Positions 8,580 to 19,112 of a stretch of DNA of 20,466 bases are shown here, piece by piece. The notes beneath the pieces are model-generated. The model ran no database searches and was not told where the DNA came from. It worked only from the letters and a program-made list of their open reading frames with translations. Made by a program: the position numbers and the translations under genes. The stretch is from Chloromonas sp. AAM2 (Eukaryota > Chlorophyta > Chlorophyceae > Chlamydomonadales > Chlamydomonadaceae): the NCBI GenBank assembly GCA_004335635.1, contig QAXH01001262.1, forward strand, positions 365 through 20,830, given 5' to 3'. The stretch's first letter is position 1. Every line of letters starts with the position of its first letter.

Positions 8580-11209
8580 TTACAGTGCATTTCCATCTGG
8601 GCCATGTCCCAGGGTGCGCTGCCCGACCATTGCCCTGCTCTGCCGCACCAGCTCCGGCGATCGCATGTGGCCCGGCTCCTCCTCTTCTTCCTCTTCTTCC
8701 TCCGGCCCATGTCTTGCGCTGTGGTCTGGCAGCACAGGGCTGGACAAATCCTCTTCCTCCCCACGATCATCCTCAGCCTGCCACCCCTGGCGGCCCCGGG
8801 GCAAAGCTCCTGCCTGTTCAACCCCCTCTTCGTGCCCCAGACTGGCATCCGTGCGAGGCAGCACAGGATTGGCCGCATCATCCTCTGCCTGCACAAGGCT
8901 GCCTTTACCTCTTGGTAACGGGGCAGAAAACCCATTGGCACCAGCACTATGGCCCCCGTATCCATTCACGCCATTGCTGTGTCCAACAGCTGTGCCTGGC
9001 AGCCCAGAGCGTGCAGCAGCTGCCACAGCACCCGCATCAGTCACATCTGGGTCACCCCGGGCTTGTGGCTCACCCTCATGTGGCATACCTGCACCAGCCT
9101 CACGTGCCATTCCTAGTTCTACACCCTGTGTGCTCGAGGCTGGGAATGGGGCAGTTTGCCCCTGGTATGCGGGGGTCTGCGGCCCAGGCAGCGGTACCCA
9201 TGCCACGCCCTGCGTTGCGTCCGCTGCTGGCCGGCGTGCACCCTTCACCCCGGGGACACCAGGCGCCTGCAGCCAACCCAGCTGCCGCTTGCGTTCGAAC
9301 GCAGCGCGTGACAGCTGCCTCCTGAAAGGGTGCCGGGAGTCAGACAGCATCAGCTGCCACGCTTCCTGCGTGTTGACGCCGTTGCGCTTAGCGTCGAGCA
9401 CACGGGACACGGTGCGCAGGTGGGCTTCTAGAGCTAGAGCCATTTCCCGCTCGCCCAGCGCCCGCAGCAGCAGAGCACGCTCTCGAAGCACCTCCGTGTT
9501 GAACTGGTGCGTCAACTGCAACGCACAGAGCACCACCAGACAGGTTCAAGCACGCCCAACAAGAGACGAATCCCCATCACAATCAAGACTTCGATCGGCA
9601 ATGCAGAGAGCGTAGCGGGCACAGGCTGATTGGGACAGCCCGCGGTCAGATGACACATGCATACTTGCAAACAAACCATGCGTCAACCACACAGTCCGTG
9701 CATGGCTAGAAAACCGTGGACTGCATGTCTGCAGGACTGTCTAGGTGTGGCGTAAAAGGTGTCATCCTTGCATGGATATCCTGGCAGCTGATGCGTCTGA
9801 ACTACTACAAGTGCTGGCGAGCCCCGGGGCTGAGGGTCTGCAGTAACAAACAGACGAAAACCAACAAGCAAACAGCAAAAGGAAACAAGCGCGGCCCAGT
9901 CGACGAGACATCAGAGCTGCACAGCCAACTCGCCTTCTGTGCCGTGCGCAGCATTGCCTGTGCCGCCGCCCACTGGCCCGACAGGCGGTGCACACGAGCC
10001 ATGCCGAGCAGCGCAGGCACGTGTGTGGGGTGGGCCGCCAGCCCCTCCTCGAGCAGGTCCCGGGCCGCTGTCAGGTCACCCACGTCGGCCTCCAGACGCG
10101 CCCACGCCACTCTGGGGACAACACAACCAGAGAATCTTTTCTAGCCTTGGGCATCGTTTTCCATCGTACACATTCACTATGATTTGTAACTAACTTAGGG
10201 ACCGGTACGACGATTCAGTTGTCAAGCATTTGCTAGGAAGAAAACCCTGCACAACCAGGGTGTCTGCAACCAGCCATTGCTCATGCTCATTGCGCTGCTG
10301 ACAGGCACAGGAATGGTGCATGCAAGTAATCAATAAAGTAATGCAAGTAAAGGAAGGGCATGCAAGGCACGCAGCAGTGAGGGTCAGGCCCTGTGGTCCT
10401 TGGGAGCCAACATGTGCGAGGTGTGCAGTCACCGACACAGCGACTGACCACAGCCAGGCTTGATGCTCAGAATACGTTTGGAATCATGTACTGTATGAGA
10501 GCTTTGTCCTTGAGCCTTGATGTAGCAACGTGTGCAGCCCTTGACTTGTGCGTGTGCAAGTTTGTCCGCGTTTTGTTGTGTGCGCACAGTTTGCCCTGTC
10601 TTGCTGACTGTGACCACCAGCCCTGACTGCCATTTCATGGGAAGCTCATCATTGTGACGTTAGCACACCCAGTGTGCATAATGCAGTCGGGCGTTCCCGT
10701 CCATCAACCGCTCAACTCTCACGAGTGCCTCACCTGTTGTGCATGCTAGTGAGGCTGGTTGAGTCGATGGCCAGTGCCCGGTCATGCAGGTCCATGGCCA
10801 TTTCCACATCGCCTGCCTCCGCTTCAAACGCCGCATAGGCCGCCAAGATCTTGATGTTGTTAGGATGGTATTCGCGGCCTCTCTCAAACAGCACCTGAAC
10901 GTTGACGCACGTCAGTCATCAGATAACAGTGTGCGTCAGAAAACCAGCAGTCACCGGCTGACATCACGGGCTGACTCAGAATGAGATTCTGCGACTTTCA
11001 CACGACATGCAGATCACAGTTGCAGGTAGCGTGTGACACCATCAGGTGGCCAACTTGCATATACAGGAAACGGACACAGGTGCTCCAGCAGAGTGCGCAG
11101 TGGGCAGATTGAATCAGTCAAGAACACCTGCCAGAGGCAAGGCACTCTGTCCTGTCCTGTATTCATCTAGCAGACGATGGTTGCAGTTGTGATTGACGGT
11201 GATCAAGAG

Positions 11210-11246
<37 letters not shown>

Positions 11247-14200
11247 CGTGTGCGTATTTCTACATGTGTGCGTGTTTCTACGTCTGTATCGCGCCACATG
11301 TGCAACAGAAGACGGCGTAAGCATTGATCAGTGTGTACAACCTCCTCCATGCATTAATGTGACGCTCACCCGCGCCATGAAGCATCCGGTTGTTATTGAC
11401 AGTTGTAATTGACAGTTGTGATTGACAGTGATCAAGATGTGCACAACCTCCCGATGGTTGGTTGTGATGGTGCGCAACCCAGGCATGGACATGCACACCA
11501 GCAGTCCCAACAGACAGCTTTGTTCAACATATTTTCAGGGTTCCGTACCCTTGCACAATGCCGGGCAGTCACTGGACTCGAGGCTGCCCCAAAACAACTG
11601 CTCACCCGCGCCTTGTCCCGCTCGCCCAGTGCTGCCATCACACGCGGCCACACTAGGTACAGCTGCTTGTCTGTGCGGTCGAGTTCGTAGGCGCGCAGGC
11701 AAAACTCCCGCGCGAGCTCTGCAGAGGAGGCAACAGTTCACGGCGACCGTCAGAAACTGTGGTGGCGACGGGGGAGGGCAGGTTGTGCGGGCAGGCACGG
11801 CAAAAGGAACCAAGCCTTGCGCTCCTTGTGCTCGTAGGATGCATACAAAGACAGTCACTCTGTTCAAGCAACCCCACCCACCCCCTCCGCCATCAGACAT
11901 CTGCATCATTCGCTGCAACAGGTCTCGCAAGCCAGCGCACGGCGCATGGTCTGTAGAGTGTCGCAAACACATGAAGCACACTTGCGTTGCACCTCCAGCA
12001 GAAGATGGGATGGTGGAGAGCCTACCCTGGCCGCGCTCACCGGGGTTCTGTCCTTGAAGTTCCACGTTCGCCGCCATGACAAAGAGCGCCTGGTCTGTGG
12101 GGCACTTGCGCAGCCCCTCCGCCACCACCACCCGGGCGTTGTACACGTTGTCCTGATCCAGCTCAGCTAGCACCCACGTGTGGATGATCATGCCTAGGCC
12201 GCCTGCACATGCATGAACGCAAGGCGGCAAGCAGCAGCTGGGTCCAGCAGCACGACGACCAGCAGAAACTAATGCTACCACTGACGGGCAGCAATCACTG
12301 GGAGTGCTGATTTACCTCAGGCACTGTCACAGCAGGAGTACCTATCCTTGACTCTGTTTGTAGCCGTAGCAGGGCTCTGTGATGGAATTGAGGATTCTCA
12401 TGCCAACAAACCTGAAGTGCGTGGTACCCTGCCAACAACCCCTTGGATCCTTTCCCCTGTGAACCTGGGGTTTTCCACATCAGGAATGGCAGGATAAAGT
12501 GGCAGGATTGAGTGCATGGCAGATAAAGTGGCAGGCATCGCCCTATGCGCTGGGACTTTGGCTGCACAGAGCACAGAGCACATGTCCTGCATCCCGATGG
12601 CTGGTCCCCGCAGCACCTGCGGAGGCACCCCCTGAGTGTAGGTGCGCTGCGTCCGCCCGCCACAGATGCCGCGCAGTACCGCGCAACCGTGCCACATTCC
12701 ACTCGAAGCGAGCCCAGGTGAACAATGCTTGCACCAGTGCCACCACCGCCCCATCCGCTGCAAGCGGGTCGTACACGCCGCCATGCATCACAGGGGACGC
12801 ATGCACGGGCACTAGGTTGGACGCCCGCTCGCCACCCGATATGCTGCTCTGCCTTTGCTGTTCATCCCGTTCATCTTCTCCAATCGCTGCAGCAATTAAG
12901 TCTGAGGCAAGCCGGTCAGAACCCTGCGCCACCAAACCACTGCTAGGTGGTGCAGCCGCGGCAACCGCTGCTCTGAACAGAGCACGTGCCTTGTGCAGGG
13001 CTCCCTGCCGCACGCTCATCTGCGCCCAGGCGATCCAGGCAAAGGCGTTGTTCTTCTCCGTGCCCGACACCGCGGCCCGGTAACCTGCTTCCGCTGCACT
13101 TGGCGACACCCGGGCCAGCTGTGCAAGCTGCTGCAGTGACCGCGGCTGTGCCATGCTCTGCCCCGGCTGTCCGGGGTAACGTTGCAGTGCAACGTCCTGC
13201 CATGCAGTGGGCCCGCTGGCAGAGCCCCGCTGCGCAGCCACAAGAAAGCGGGGTGCCCCCCTTGCTGTGCCCAGGGTGATGATGTCACCGGGGCGCAGGG
13301 GCAGGCCTCTGTCTCCGGGCCGGACGGCCGCCTGGGTGCTGCCCCGGTTCTCCGAGGGGGAGGCAGGCGAGTGCACGAACACTGTGGCCTCTTCCTGGTG
13401 GCCCCTGCGCTGCCGGCTGATGTTGAACAGCTGCAATCGCGCTATTGGCGCACCGCCGCGCAAGCTTGCAGCCATCTGCTCCTGTGCCTGCAGCAGTGCG
13501 ACACACAGGGGGGCACATGCCATGGTAGGTCGAATTGGTGCAGGTAACCGCCAGTGCTTCAACCTTTGCACAACCTTTGTACAACCTTTGCACACATGCA
13601 GCTGGAGGCTTGCCAGGTGCACAGACAGAGCATCACATGTTGGAGTAGCTTAGCACGAAGTTATGTGGTACCAGCCCATCACAGGATTGCTTCTTGTTTG
13701 CAGCAAGGAAGAACATGCCCAATCTGTTTGTTGACTGATGGCGCTTTCTGTGTCAAGCACTGCGCCTTGCTCTATGCCCGCTCGCATCCCTGTCCCGTCT
13801 TGTCTAAGAAAGAACATGACAATCGCACCTGCGCCTCGCCTCGCATAGCCGCTTGCATGGCCACCTCTGGGTCATCCTCCCTTTGAGCTACATACTCCAG
13901 ACGTACAGCCAGGCGCGCCTGCGCATAATCTGGCCCGGCTGTGTACTTAACGGCTGCATCACAGGCACGGAACGACCGCGGGTGGTTTGTCAGTACCCAG
14001 GGACCGACCAGTGGCAGTGCAACACCCGTGCCCTGAACAGGAGCACTGGTGGACGGCTGCTGGCCGCTGCTGTCCGCCTGCATGTGGGGCTGCGGACTGT
14101 TGCTCGAGTGCCGCTGCCGCTGCATGCTGCCATGGGGATGCAGCTGTTGGCTGGCGCCGCTGCCTTGCTGTGATTGATGTGATGGACTGTCATTCACCCG

Positions 14201-16285
14201 ACCTAGGCCATGAAGCGTTGCGAGTGGCGTGTGTGTATCAGGGCATAACAGAGGGTAGCGGGATTGGTCGAGCGGAAAGAGCTCTAAAGGCTGGGCACGC
14301 GGGATGCGAGAGGGAGGGGGCTGCAAGTAGCCTTGCAATTCATCCTGTATCCGTGTGCCATACCCTGCGTCCCCATCACCACCCCAAAGTGCCTCCCAAG
14401 CCCCCTGATCAGAAGTAAGTGTGTCTTGTGGCTGGCCAAACAGCTGCCTCGGCTGTGGCATGACCTCTTCGTCACTACTGCTCCCATCAAGCTGTAAATT
14501 GCCAGGGCTGGCAGGCAGCTGTGGTGGTGCGTCTAGAAAGCTGTCTGATGTAGGATATGGGCGGCTGTTGAGGGTAGCAGCGTCCCCGACAGCCGTCCGG
14601 CGGCGGGGTGTGCGGGGCGCGGGCGGGGCAAGGGACGGGATACCCAACATGCTGTCCTCCTCCTCCTCCTCCCCACCCTCCAGCCCCAGCGTGCCGCTTC
14701 CTGGGATGCTGCTTCTTTGAAGACCGCCCTGCACACGGCTGGGGAGGCCGGCGGGAGCGCTGGGAACCCTGACGGGCCGGGGCGTGCGGGGCGCAAGCAC
14801 GGGCACGCCAGGCGTGTCGCTGTCTCCGCTGGGTGAAGACACGTAGGTGGCGGGCTGAGGCGGGGCAGGGAGCAAGGAGTTGCCGCCGCGGCTGGGGCGG
14901 CTGCGCTTGCTTGCAGCACTGCTGCTGCTTGAGGCTGCTGAATATTGCTGTGGCAGGTCTGGGACGGGCCCCCCAGCGCCTGACTCTGCTATTTGAGGCT
15001 GACCTGATGGGAGCTGTTCGTCCTGGCTGCTGCTGGGTGGCCATTGCATGCTGCCGTGGTTGGCGTCTGCCTGCTGTCTTTGGTCTGATGGGCTGCCATA
15101 TGGTGTGCTGGTCGGGTGGGAGGTGTTATTGTGCTGTGTGTTGTCTGGTGCAGTGCTTGGTGTCGTGTTAGGCGTCAGCTCAGGAGCATCTGGCGCCTGA
15201 TTGGAAGACCCCGGCTGCACTTCGCCTGCCTCCTGGGCTGTTAACGATTGGGACACTGACAAGCATAGAACTCGTGGTAGGGGCCCTCGCCCAGCGCCTT
15301 GCCAGGCTGCGTCGTTTGCATTCCTTACTGGGAGCACGGCTGACACAAAACTGGCAATCGCCTGGTCCGCTGAACCTTGCCACTGTTCACCACTGTGCGC
15401 CCCGCCGGACCCCACTGATTTGAAGTGTAATCCTCTGCTTTCAACTCGCTGGTGAGTGCGTGTTGAGTTGGCATGGTGCGTGTGCGATGGCTGTTTGTTG
15501 ATGCGCTTACTAGCACCTGGAGGGGCATGCAAAGACGTACCCGCTGTGCTGCTGTTGCTATTGGAGTGCTGGTGTCCAGACAGCGCTTTCCCTAACACAA
15601 GCCACATGGCTGCTGCTGCAAAGGCTTGCAAGCTCCACGTCCGCACCAGCACCCTGCATATAATGGCACATGCAAATGCTTTGCGATTGCAGCAGTGTAG
15701 TGCGGACGTGCTCCTTAGGCCAATGCAGGCCCCACCCTACAATGCTGACTGGCCCAGTGGCTGCCGCACCTGCTGTCCACTGATGTATCGCATGCTGCAT
15801 GGAGTAGGGCAGCTGCATCCTGCAAGGCCCTGCCAACTGCGAAGCCGGCACCGTCGTCCGCCCTCCTCGGCAACAACGCGCCTCTGTGGTCACCCTGTTG
15901 CAATGGCAAACGTAAAGGCGATGGCATCAGCGTACAACGCATAACATACCGCTATTCCAAGGCCATGTGAGCGTGTGGATGGGCAACACTCTCCGTGGTG
16001 GCCACAGAGAGCCACAGATGATCCACACACCTCCTGCAGGAATTCATCCTGAGCCTCTGCGTTGGGATGCGTATGCCTGTCATGGTGTGCCCGGCACATT
16101 GGGCCGGCATCTCTGTCGTCACTGACTCGTTCACCCAGCTGTGTCCGTGAGACTCCTGCAAAACTTTGCTTTGGTAAACAGGTGGAAACACAGCATTGGC
16201 TGGAGAGAGCGCAATGCTGTGCCGTTCTGCCTGCCACGATCTGCCCCGATGGCTGGGAGGCAGTGCCCACCAGCCGCAAGCTCAT
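8580..16285 (-). CDS. HAT/TPR helical-repeat protein, possible organellar RNA factor (9 exons)
   Basis: Exons (minus strand) are 16285-16031, 15894-15770, 15653-13829, 13487-12617, 12202-12041, 11718-11606, 10894-10734, 10111-9934 and 9515-8580. All phases agree: 4,626 nt, 1,541 residues plus TAA. Residues 1-50 lack acidic residues and are rich in Ser, Ala, Arg, Cys and Thr, like a transit peptide. Around residues 128-150 is a hydrophobic stretch (LQAFAAAAMWLVLGKAL). Residues about 160-670 are Pro/Ser/Gln-rich disorder. Residues 677 to about 850 look folded but are unrecognised. From about 880 to 1,340 are HAT/TPR repeats: AWIAWAQMSVRQGALHKARA, TWARFEWNVARLRGTARHLW, ELAREFCLRAYELDRTDK, KARVLFERGREYHPNNIKIL, AWARLEADVGDLTAARDLLE. 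The C-terminus is disordered with a nine-Glu run. Repeats of this kind occur in chloroplast RNA-stability factors such as Mbb1/HCF107; that role is inference. The two 5' exons and the ATG are less certain than exons 3-9. Confidence 0.78.
8676..8710 (-). repeat. Coding trinucleotide repeat giving a poly-Glu run
   Basis: A TCC/TTC-rich tract on the + strand reads as GAG/GAA codons on the minus strand, giving nine consecutive Glu residues before PGHMRSPEL near the C-terminus of the HAT/TPR protein. A shorter, similar tract at about 14657-14676 encodes GGEEEEEDSM in the disordered region. Confidence 0.8.
9516..9933 (-). other. GC-AG intron in the HAT/TPR gene
   Basis: The exon 10111-9934 ends ..GCACAGAAG and is followed by GCGAGT, a GC donor. 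The acceptor is GTGCGTTGCAG before 9515. Joining gives AQAMLRTAQK then LTHQFNTEVLRER in phase 0, continuing the helical-repeat pattern. No GT donor close by preserves both the repeat and the frame; reading on runs into non-repeat sequence. Confidence 0.65.
11211..11240. repeat. Pure (TG)15 microsatellite
   Basis: Thirty bases of uninterrupted TG on the + strand, which is CA in the sense of the HAT/TPR transcript, inside the 711-bp intron 10895-11605. It directly precedes repeat copy B, as the GT tract does for copy A. Confidence 0.95.
11276..11324 (-). repeat. Dispersed repeat, copy B
   Basis: This is the homologue of 3016-3063 (TTCTACGTCTGTATCG, then CCACATGTGCAACAGAA and GGCGTAAGCAT). On the minus strand it reads as a body followed by a (CA)n tail, the same polarity as copy A. 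It sits in an intron of the minus-strand gene in sense orientation, whereas copy A sits antisense in the plus-strand gene. Confidence 0.6.
12486..12535. repeat. Two copies of a 20-bp repeat, 30 bp apart
   Basis: ATGGCAGGATAAAGTGGCAGG (12486-12506) recurs as a one-base-shorter copy at 12516-12535. It lies in the HAT/TPR intron 12203-12616. The rest of the intron contains no supported element. Confidence 0.75.
13561..13596. repeat. 12-bp tandem repeat, exactly 3 copies
   Basis: AACCTTTG(C/T)ACA is repeated three times without a gap. It lies in HAT/TPR intron 13488-13828, roughly 75-110 nt upstream of the splice acceptor in transcript sense, where it reads TGTGCAAAGGTT. The ORFs across it are not real coding sequence. 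Confidence 0.85.
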
Positions 16286-17929
16286 GCCTGGCGCTGACAG
16301 CAGCAGCGCCGACTTAGGAATTCAATCGAGGTAAATTCAATTCATCGGGTGTACTGTAGGCCTGTATGGAGTGTCACCAAAATATCGCCCAAATCGTGGC
16401 TCGCACGTGATCCTTCGAACCCTAACTGTTTGTAAACGAGAACAAGGGGAGTAGGTCGCTGCGCATCACGCATGCAGACGCATTGTCAATCCATGCCAGC
16501 TTAGTTATGCTATTTCTAAAACCACTGTGCACCCTGCTACAGAAGTCCACCAACGAAGGTTTCAATAACGCACGAGTTACACCTGCTTGGGCGTATAACC
16601 ATCATGATGATGGTTTGACACCACTAGAAACGATACGTCCAGAAGGACAGTTGTCATGTCATGCCAAACTGGGGGCCTTGCGAGATGCCCTTGACATGAT
16701 AGTGCACCTGGTTAAGTCTTCCTGCAGCCAACTGCCATCGCATTCTAGTCAAGACGGGGCCCTTTGCAGATGCCCCTGACACAACTGGTGTCCTCCCTCG
16801 GTCCGCTAAGCTTGTTTGAGAAACATTCAACAAAAAAACGATGTTTGCCACGATGTTTTCTGGGACAATTTACGGGAACGCTATTGGAACCAGAGGTAGT
16901 GTGTGTTTTGCTGCGAAACGATTCAGGCTGCATGTACACCTTGTGTTGGCCACATACACTGAACTGTTCAGACACCAAAAGCCAAAAGATGGATGTTCAT
17001 CCCTGTCTCTCGGACACGCCATGCCTGCCAGCTGCCACCTCAGCAAAATCATCATCTTGCTTTGAGTCGCATTCACGTCCTGGACAAGAAGAACACACAC
17101 ACTGAGTGCAGTTCTCTGCCGGGCGCATCAGCCTTGACGCGGCGCCTGGGCTACCATGAAAAACGTAAGGGTCCAAGCAGGTAACAACGAAGCCTGTCAG
17201 GAGCACTCTGTAGCCAGCTGCGGCGCTTCAAGGTTGACAGTCACGGTTGAAACTGCCGGAACCAGCGTAATCACTTGTTCCAAGTCACAAAACGGCTGAA
17301 GCTGCAATCCGATTTGTTTGAGTTCACTCGAGTGCACAAGCTGAACCGACCCGTGACGGTCAGGTTGAGCTAGCACTCAGTTGCTTGTTTCCTTTGCGCA
17401 GCCCTCCTCACCGTGTCAATTGTTCACGTGCTTCAGTGCCCCTTCCCCCCTCCGTGCTTGACAATGTTTGAGACCTTCCGCAGGGTCAACGTAAGCGGAG
17501 CCGCCGTGAAAAAGCTGGGGCGCTTTCCTACGGGAAACCCAAAGAGATTAGAGTGTTTTGTCATATGTGTTCCATATTTGGAACTAATCACAAACTGTAA
17601 CACGGGTAATACTCAGCATTGACATAAAGTCCCAGCTGGAAGAGTCGGTTTAAAGAGTCAGAGCTAGTAGCAGTTAAGTCTTGGAACGTCAGGTAGGGAA
17701 ACGTCAAAGCTAAGAGGAAGTTGGTGGTCAGCAAACGCATGTTGCTGAACATGTACACCAAACCAGCTGCACGCTTTACCGCCAGTTGGTTGCATCACTT
17801 ACTTTGGATGAAGCTGAAAATGCTCCAGTTCTGCTCGCAGGAGCGGTTTGGTGCAGACTGTGCTTTGGTTTTGATGGCCAGCTGTGCAAGATAGGTAACC
17901 CTCCCTTTTTGCTTTCACAGCCTCCAAGC
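16286..17929. other. Region upstream of the HAT/TPR gene, no supported gene
   Basis: This 1.6-kb stretch is less GC-rich than the exons. It should include the promoter and 5' UTR of the minus-strand HAT/TPR gene. An AT-rich GATATTTT on the minus strand about 95 nt before the ATG (near 16378-16386) could serve as a TATA-like element, which is weak evidence. A perfect inverted repeat AACCATCAT-G-ATGATGGTT is at 16597-16615. Open frames here are short and show no family I recognise. An acceptor-like site followed by a donor-like site around 17484-17492 is too short to support an exon. Confidence 0.4.
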
Positions 17930-17934
17930 TCGTC

Positions 17935-18160
17935 CTCGAATCCACTGATGATTGGAGGGGGGGGAAGGCGTCTTGCTGGCATTTGCAACAGCCAAAGGCG
18001 AGCCCAGCAAGCCAGCTTTCAAAGCGATGCTGGGCAGCTGTGACTGTGCAATGAGGGCATCATGGACCCCTCCGATGTGCTCTGGCCAGCTCCAGCAGCT
18101 CTTGGCTGAGCTTGAAGCCCCAGTACTCTGGGTCGATCAGGAAAGCTGCACCATAATGTA
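17935..18160 (-). pseudogene. Decayed hAT-transposase-like C-terminal fragment
   Basis: On the minus strand the frame from about 18160 reads SIHYGAAFLIDPEYWGFKLS then QELLELARAHRRGP and a stop. A +1/-1 change of frame continues with HDALIAQSQLPSIALKAG and PLAVANASKTPSP. The His-x-Ala-Ala-x-x-Leu-x-Pro-x-Tyr pattern, followed by a helical stretch and a segment before the expected C-terminal Trp motif, is what hAT-superfamily transposases show near their dimerisation domain. The stop and the frame change mark it as dead. No catalytic D/D/E residues, BED finger or terminal inverted repeats could be identified. The assignment is by eye and tentative. Confidence 0.35.
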
Positions 18161-18175
18161 TAGAGCTGTACGGTC

Positions 18176-18197
18176 ATAACAACCGCCTGGTTGTTAT
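18176..18197. repeat. Perfect hairpin, 9-bp arms with 4-nt loop
   Basis: ATAACAACC and GGTTGTTAT flank GCCT. It lies just outside the hAT-like fragment on its 5' side in minus-strand sense. It may belong to the same decayed element; function unknown. Confidence 0.7.
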
Positions 18198-19112
18198 CAC
18201 CGCAGTTGGTAGAGTTCCCAGGAAACGCGTGCTGAGACCCCATCGTGCCATGAGGACCATCGCGATAGAATCGTTGTTGTTATCATGTCCAACAGCCTGT
18301 CCAGGCTCAGAGCCATGGTCTACTAACCAGCTGTAAGACGCCAACAGTAAGGGGCACGCGTATCAAATGCTGTGCTAAGTCTGAGAAGCAGGGGGGGAAT
18401 CAGAAGGCAGGACCCATACGACAAACATCGACGCAGACAAGTACGCCCACCAACGCACTCTGATGCACACGCCAGCGCCGATGAACGCCTGAGCCATTTG
18501 CTGCCGCGTTGGGCGCATTGCCTCTTCTTCTCTCCGGACAAAGTGAAACAGGCTCAAGTATGAAAGCCCCAGAGCTGTCATGGCCATGTGATGTGAGATC
18601 AGCCGATGCGCAACAGCAACATGCAGCGCGCGCGAAAGTTGCGAGACCTTGATTGATACAGGAGTTGCGCGATCGTGGTTAGTACAGAAAGCCGTTACGC
18701 TTGAGCGGCATTTCCGCCGGTCTCACACCGGCAAATCACCACCGCTTGATCGGGGCAAAAGGCTGCGCGAATGCCAGCTCTGCGATGGCATCATGGCGCT
18801 GCTTACGATTGGCGGCCACAATTTGCGCGTCCATGATTGCTCTGTGGCTGAGTGGAAGTCGTGCAGAAGGATGCCTGCGCCTTGCAATTCACGATCGTCC
18901 TGCGGCACCTGCTGGATACATGGATCAGTTTCAGCGAAATACAAGGGCTATTCCACCAGCAGCGCCAAGGCTGGCAGCCAGGTTGGTCATCATGTACATC
19001 ATGTAACACCGTGAGCTGAGTTGGTTGGTTGGACTCACTCAACTGAATCATTTGAACTCCATGCACACAGTGACTGGGATCCGTCTGCCATACTGACAGA
19101 GCCCGCCTCTAG
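18198..19112. other. Interval without a supported gene, possibly more transposon debris
   Basis: Several overlapping open frames exist on both strands (for example + strand 18649-19014 and - strand 18375-18587), but none carries a full domain. A fragment on the + strand reads RHFRRSHTGKSPP, which resembles a zinc-finger linker by chance; the paired cysteines are missing. The minus-strand frames could be further remains of the hAT-like element, with no motif to prove it. Confidence 0.35.

Larger units (their letters stand above)
11185..11442. repeat. Near-identical direct repeats flanking a microsatellite and repeat copy B
   Basis: AGTTGTGATTGACGGTGATC at 11185 recurs at 11414 with one mismatch, and the match continues over 23 bp; the spacing is 229 bp. 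Between them are pure (TG)15 at 11211-11240, a GT/CG tract, the dispersed repeat copy B and a 13-bp minisatellite (ATTGACAGTTGTA, about 11396-11425). The arrangement could be a long target-site duplication or a local duplication. It lies in intron 10895-11605 of the HAT/TPR gene. Confidence 0.65.

Noticed and set aside
8396..9615. Two long + strand open frames (309 and 368 residues) opposite the last HAT/TPR exon
   Set aside because: They are antisense shadows of a GC-rich coding exon. The minus-strand frame has the helical-repeat continuation, a clean acceptor and the poly-Glu C-terminus, while the + frames are only Ser/Pro/Ala runs.
18690..18790. C2H2 zinc-finger-like RHFRRSHTGKSPP
   Set aside because: The paired cysteines expected before the histidines are missing, and the match is only to the linker. 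Probably coincidence.
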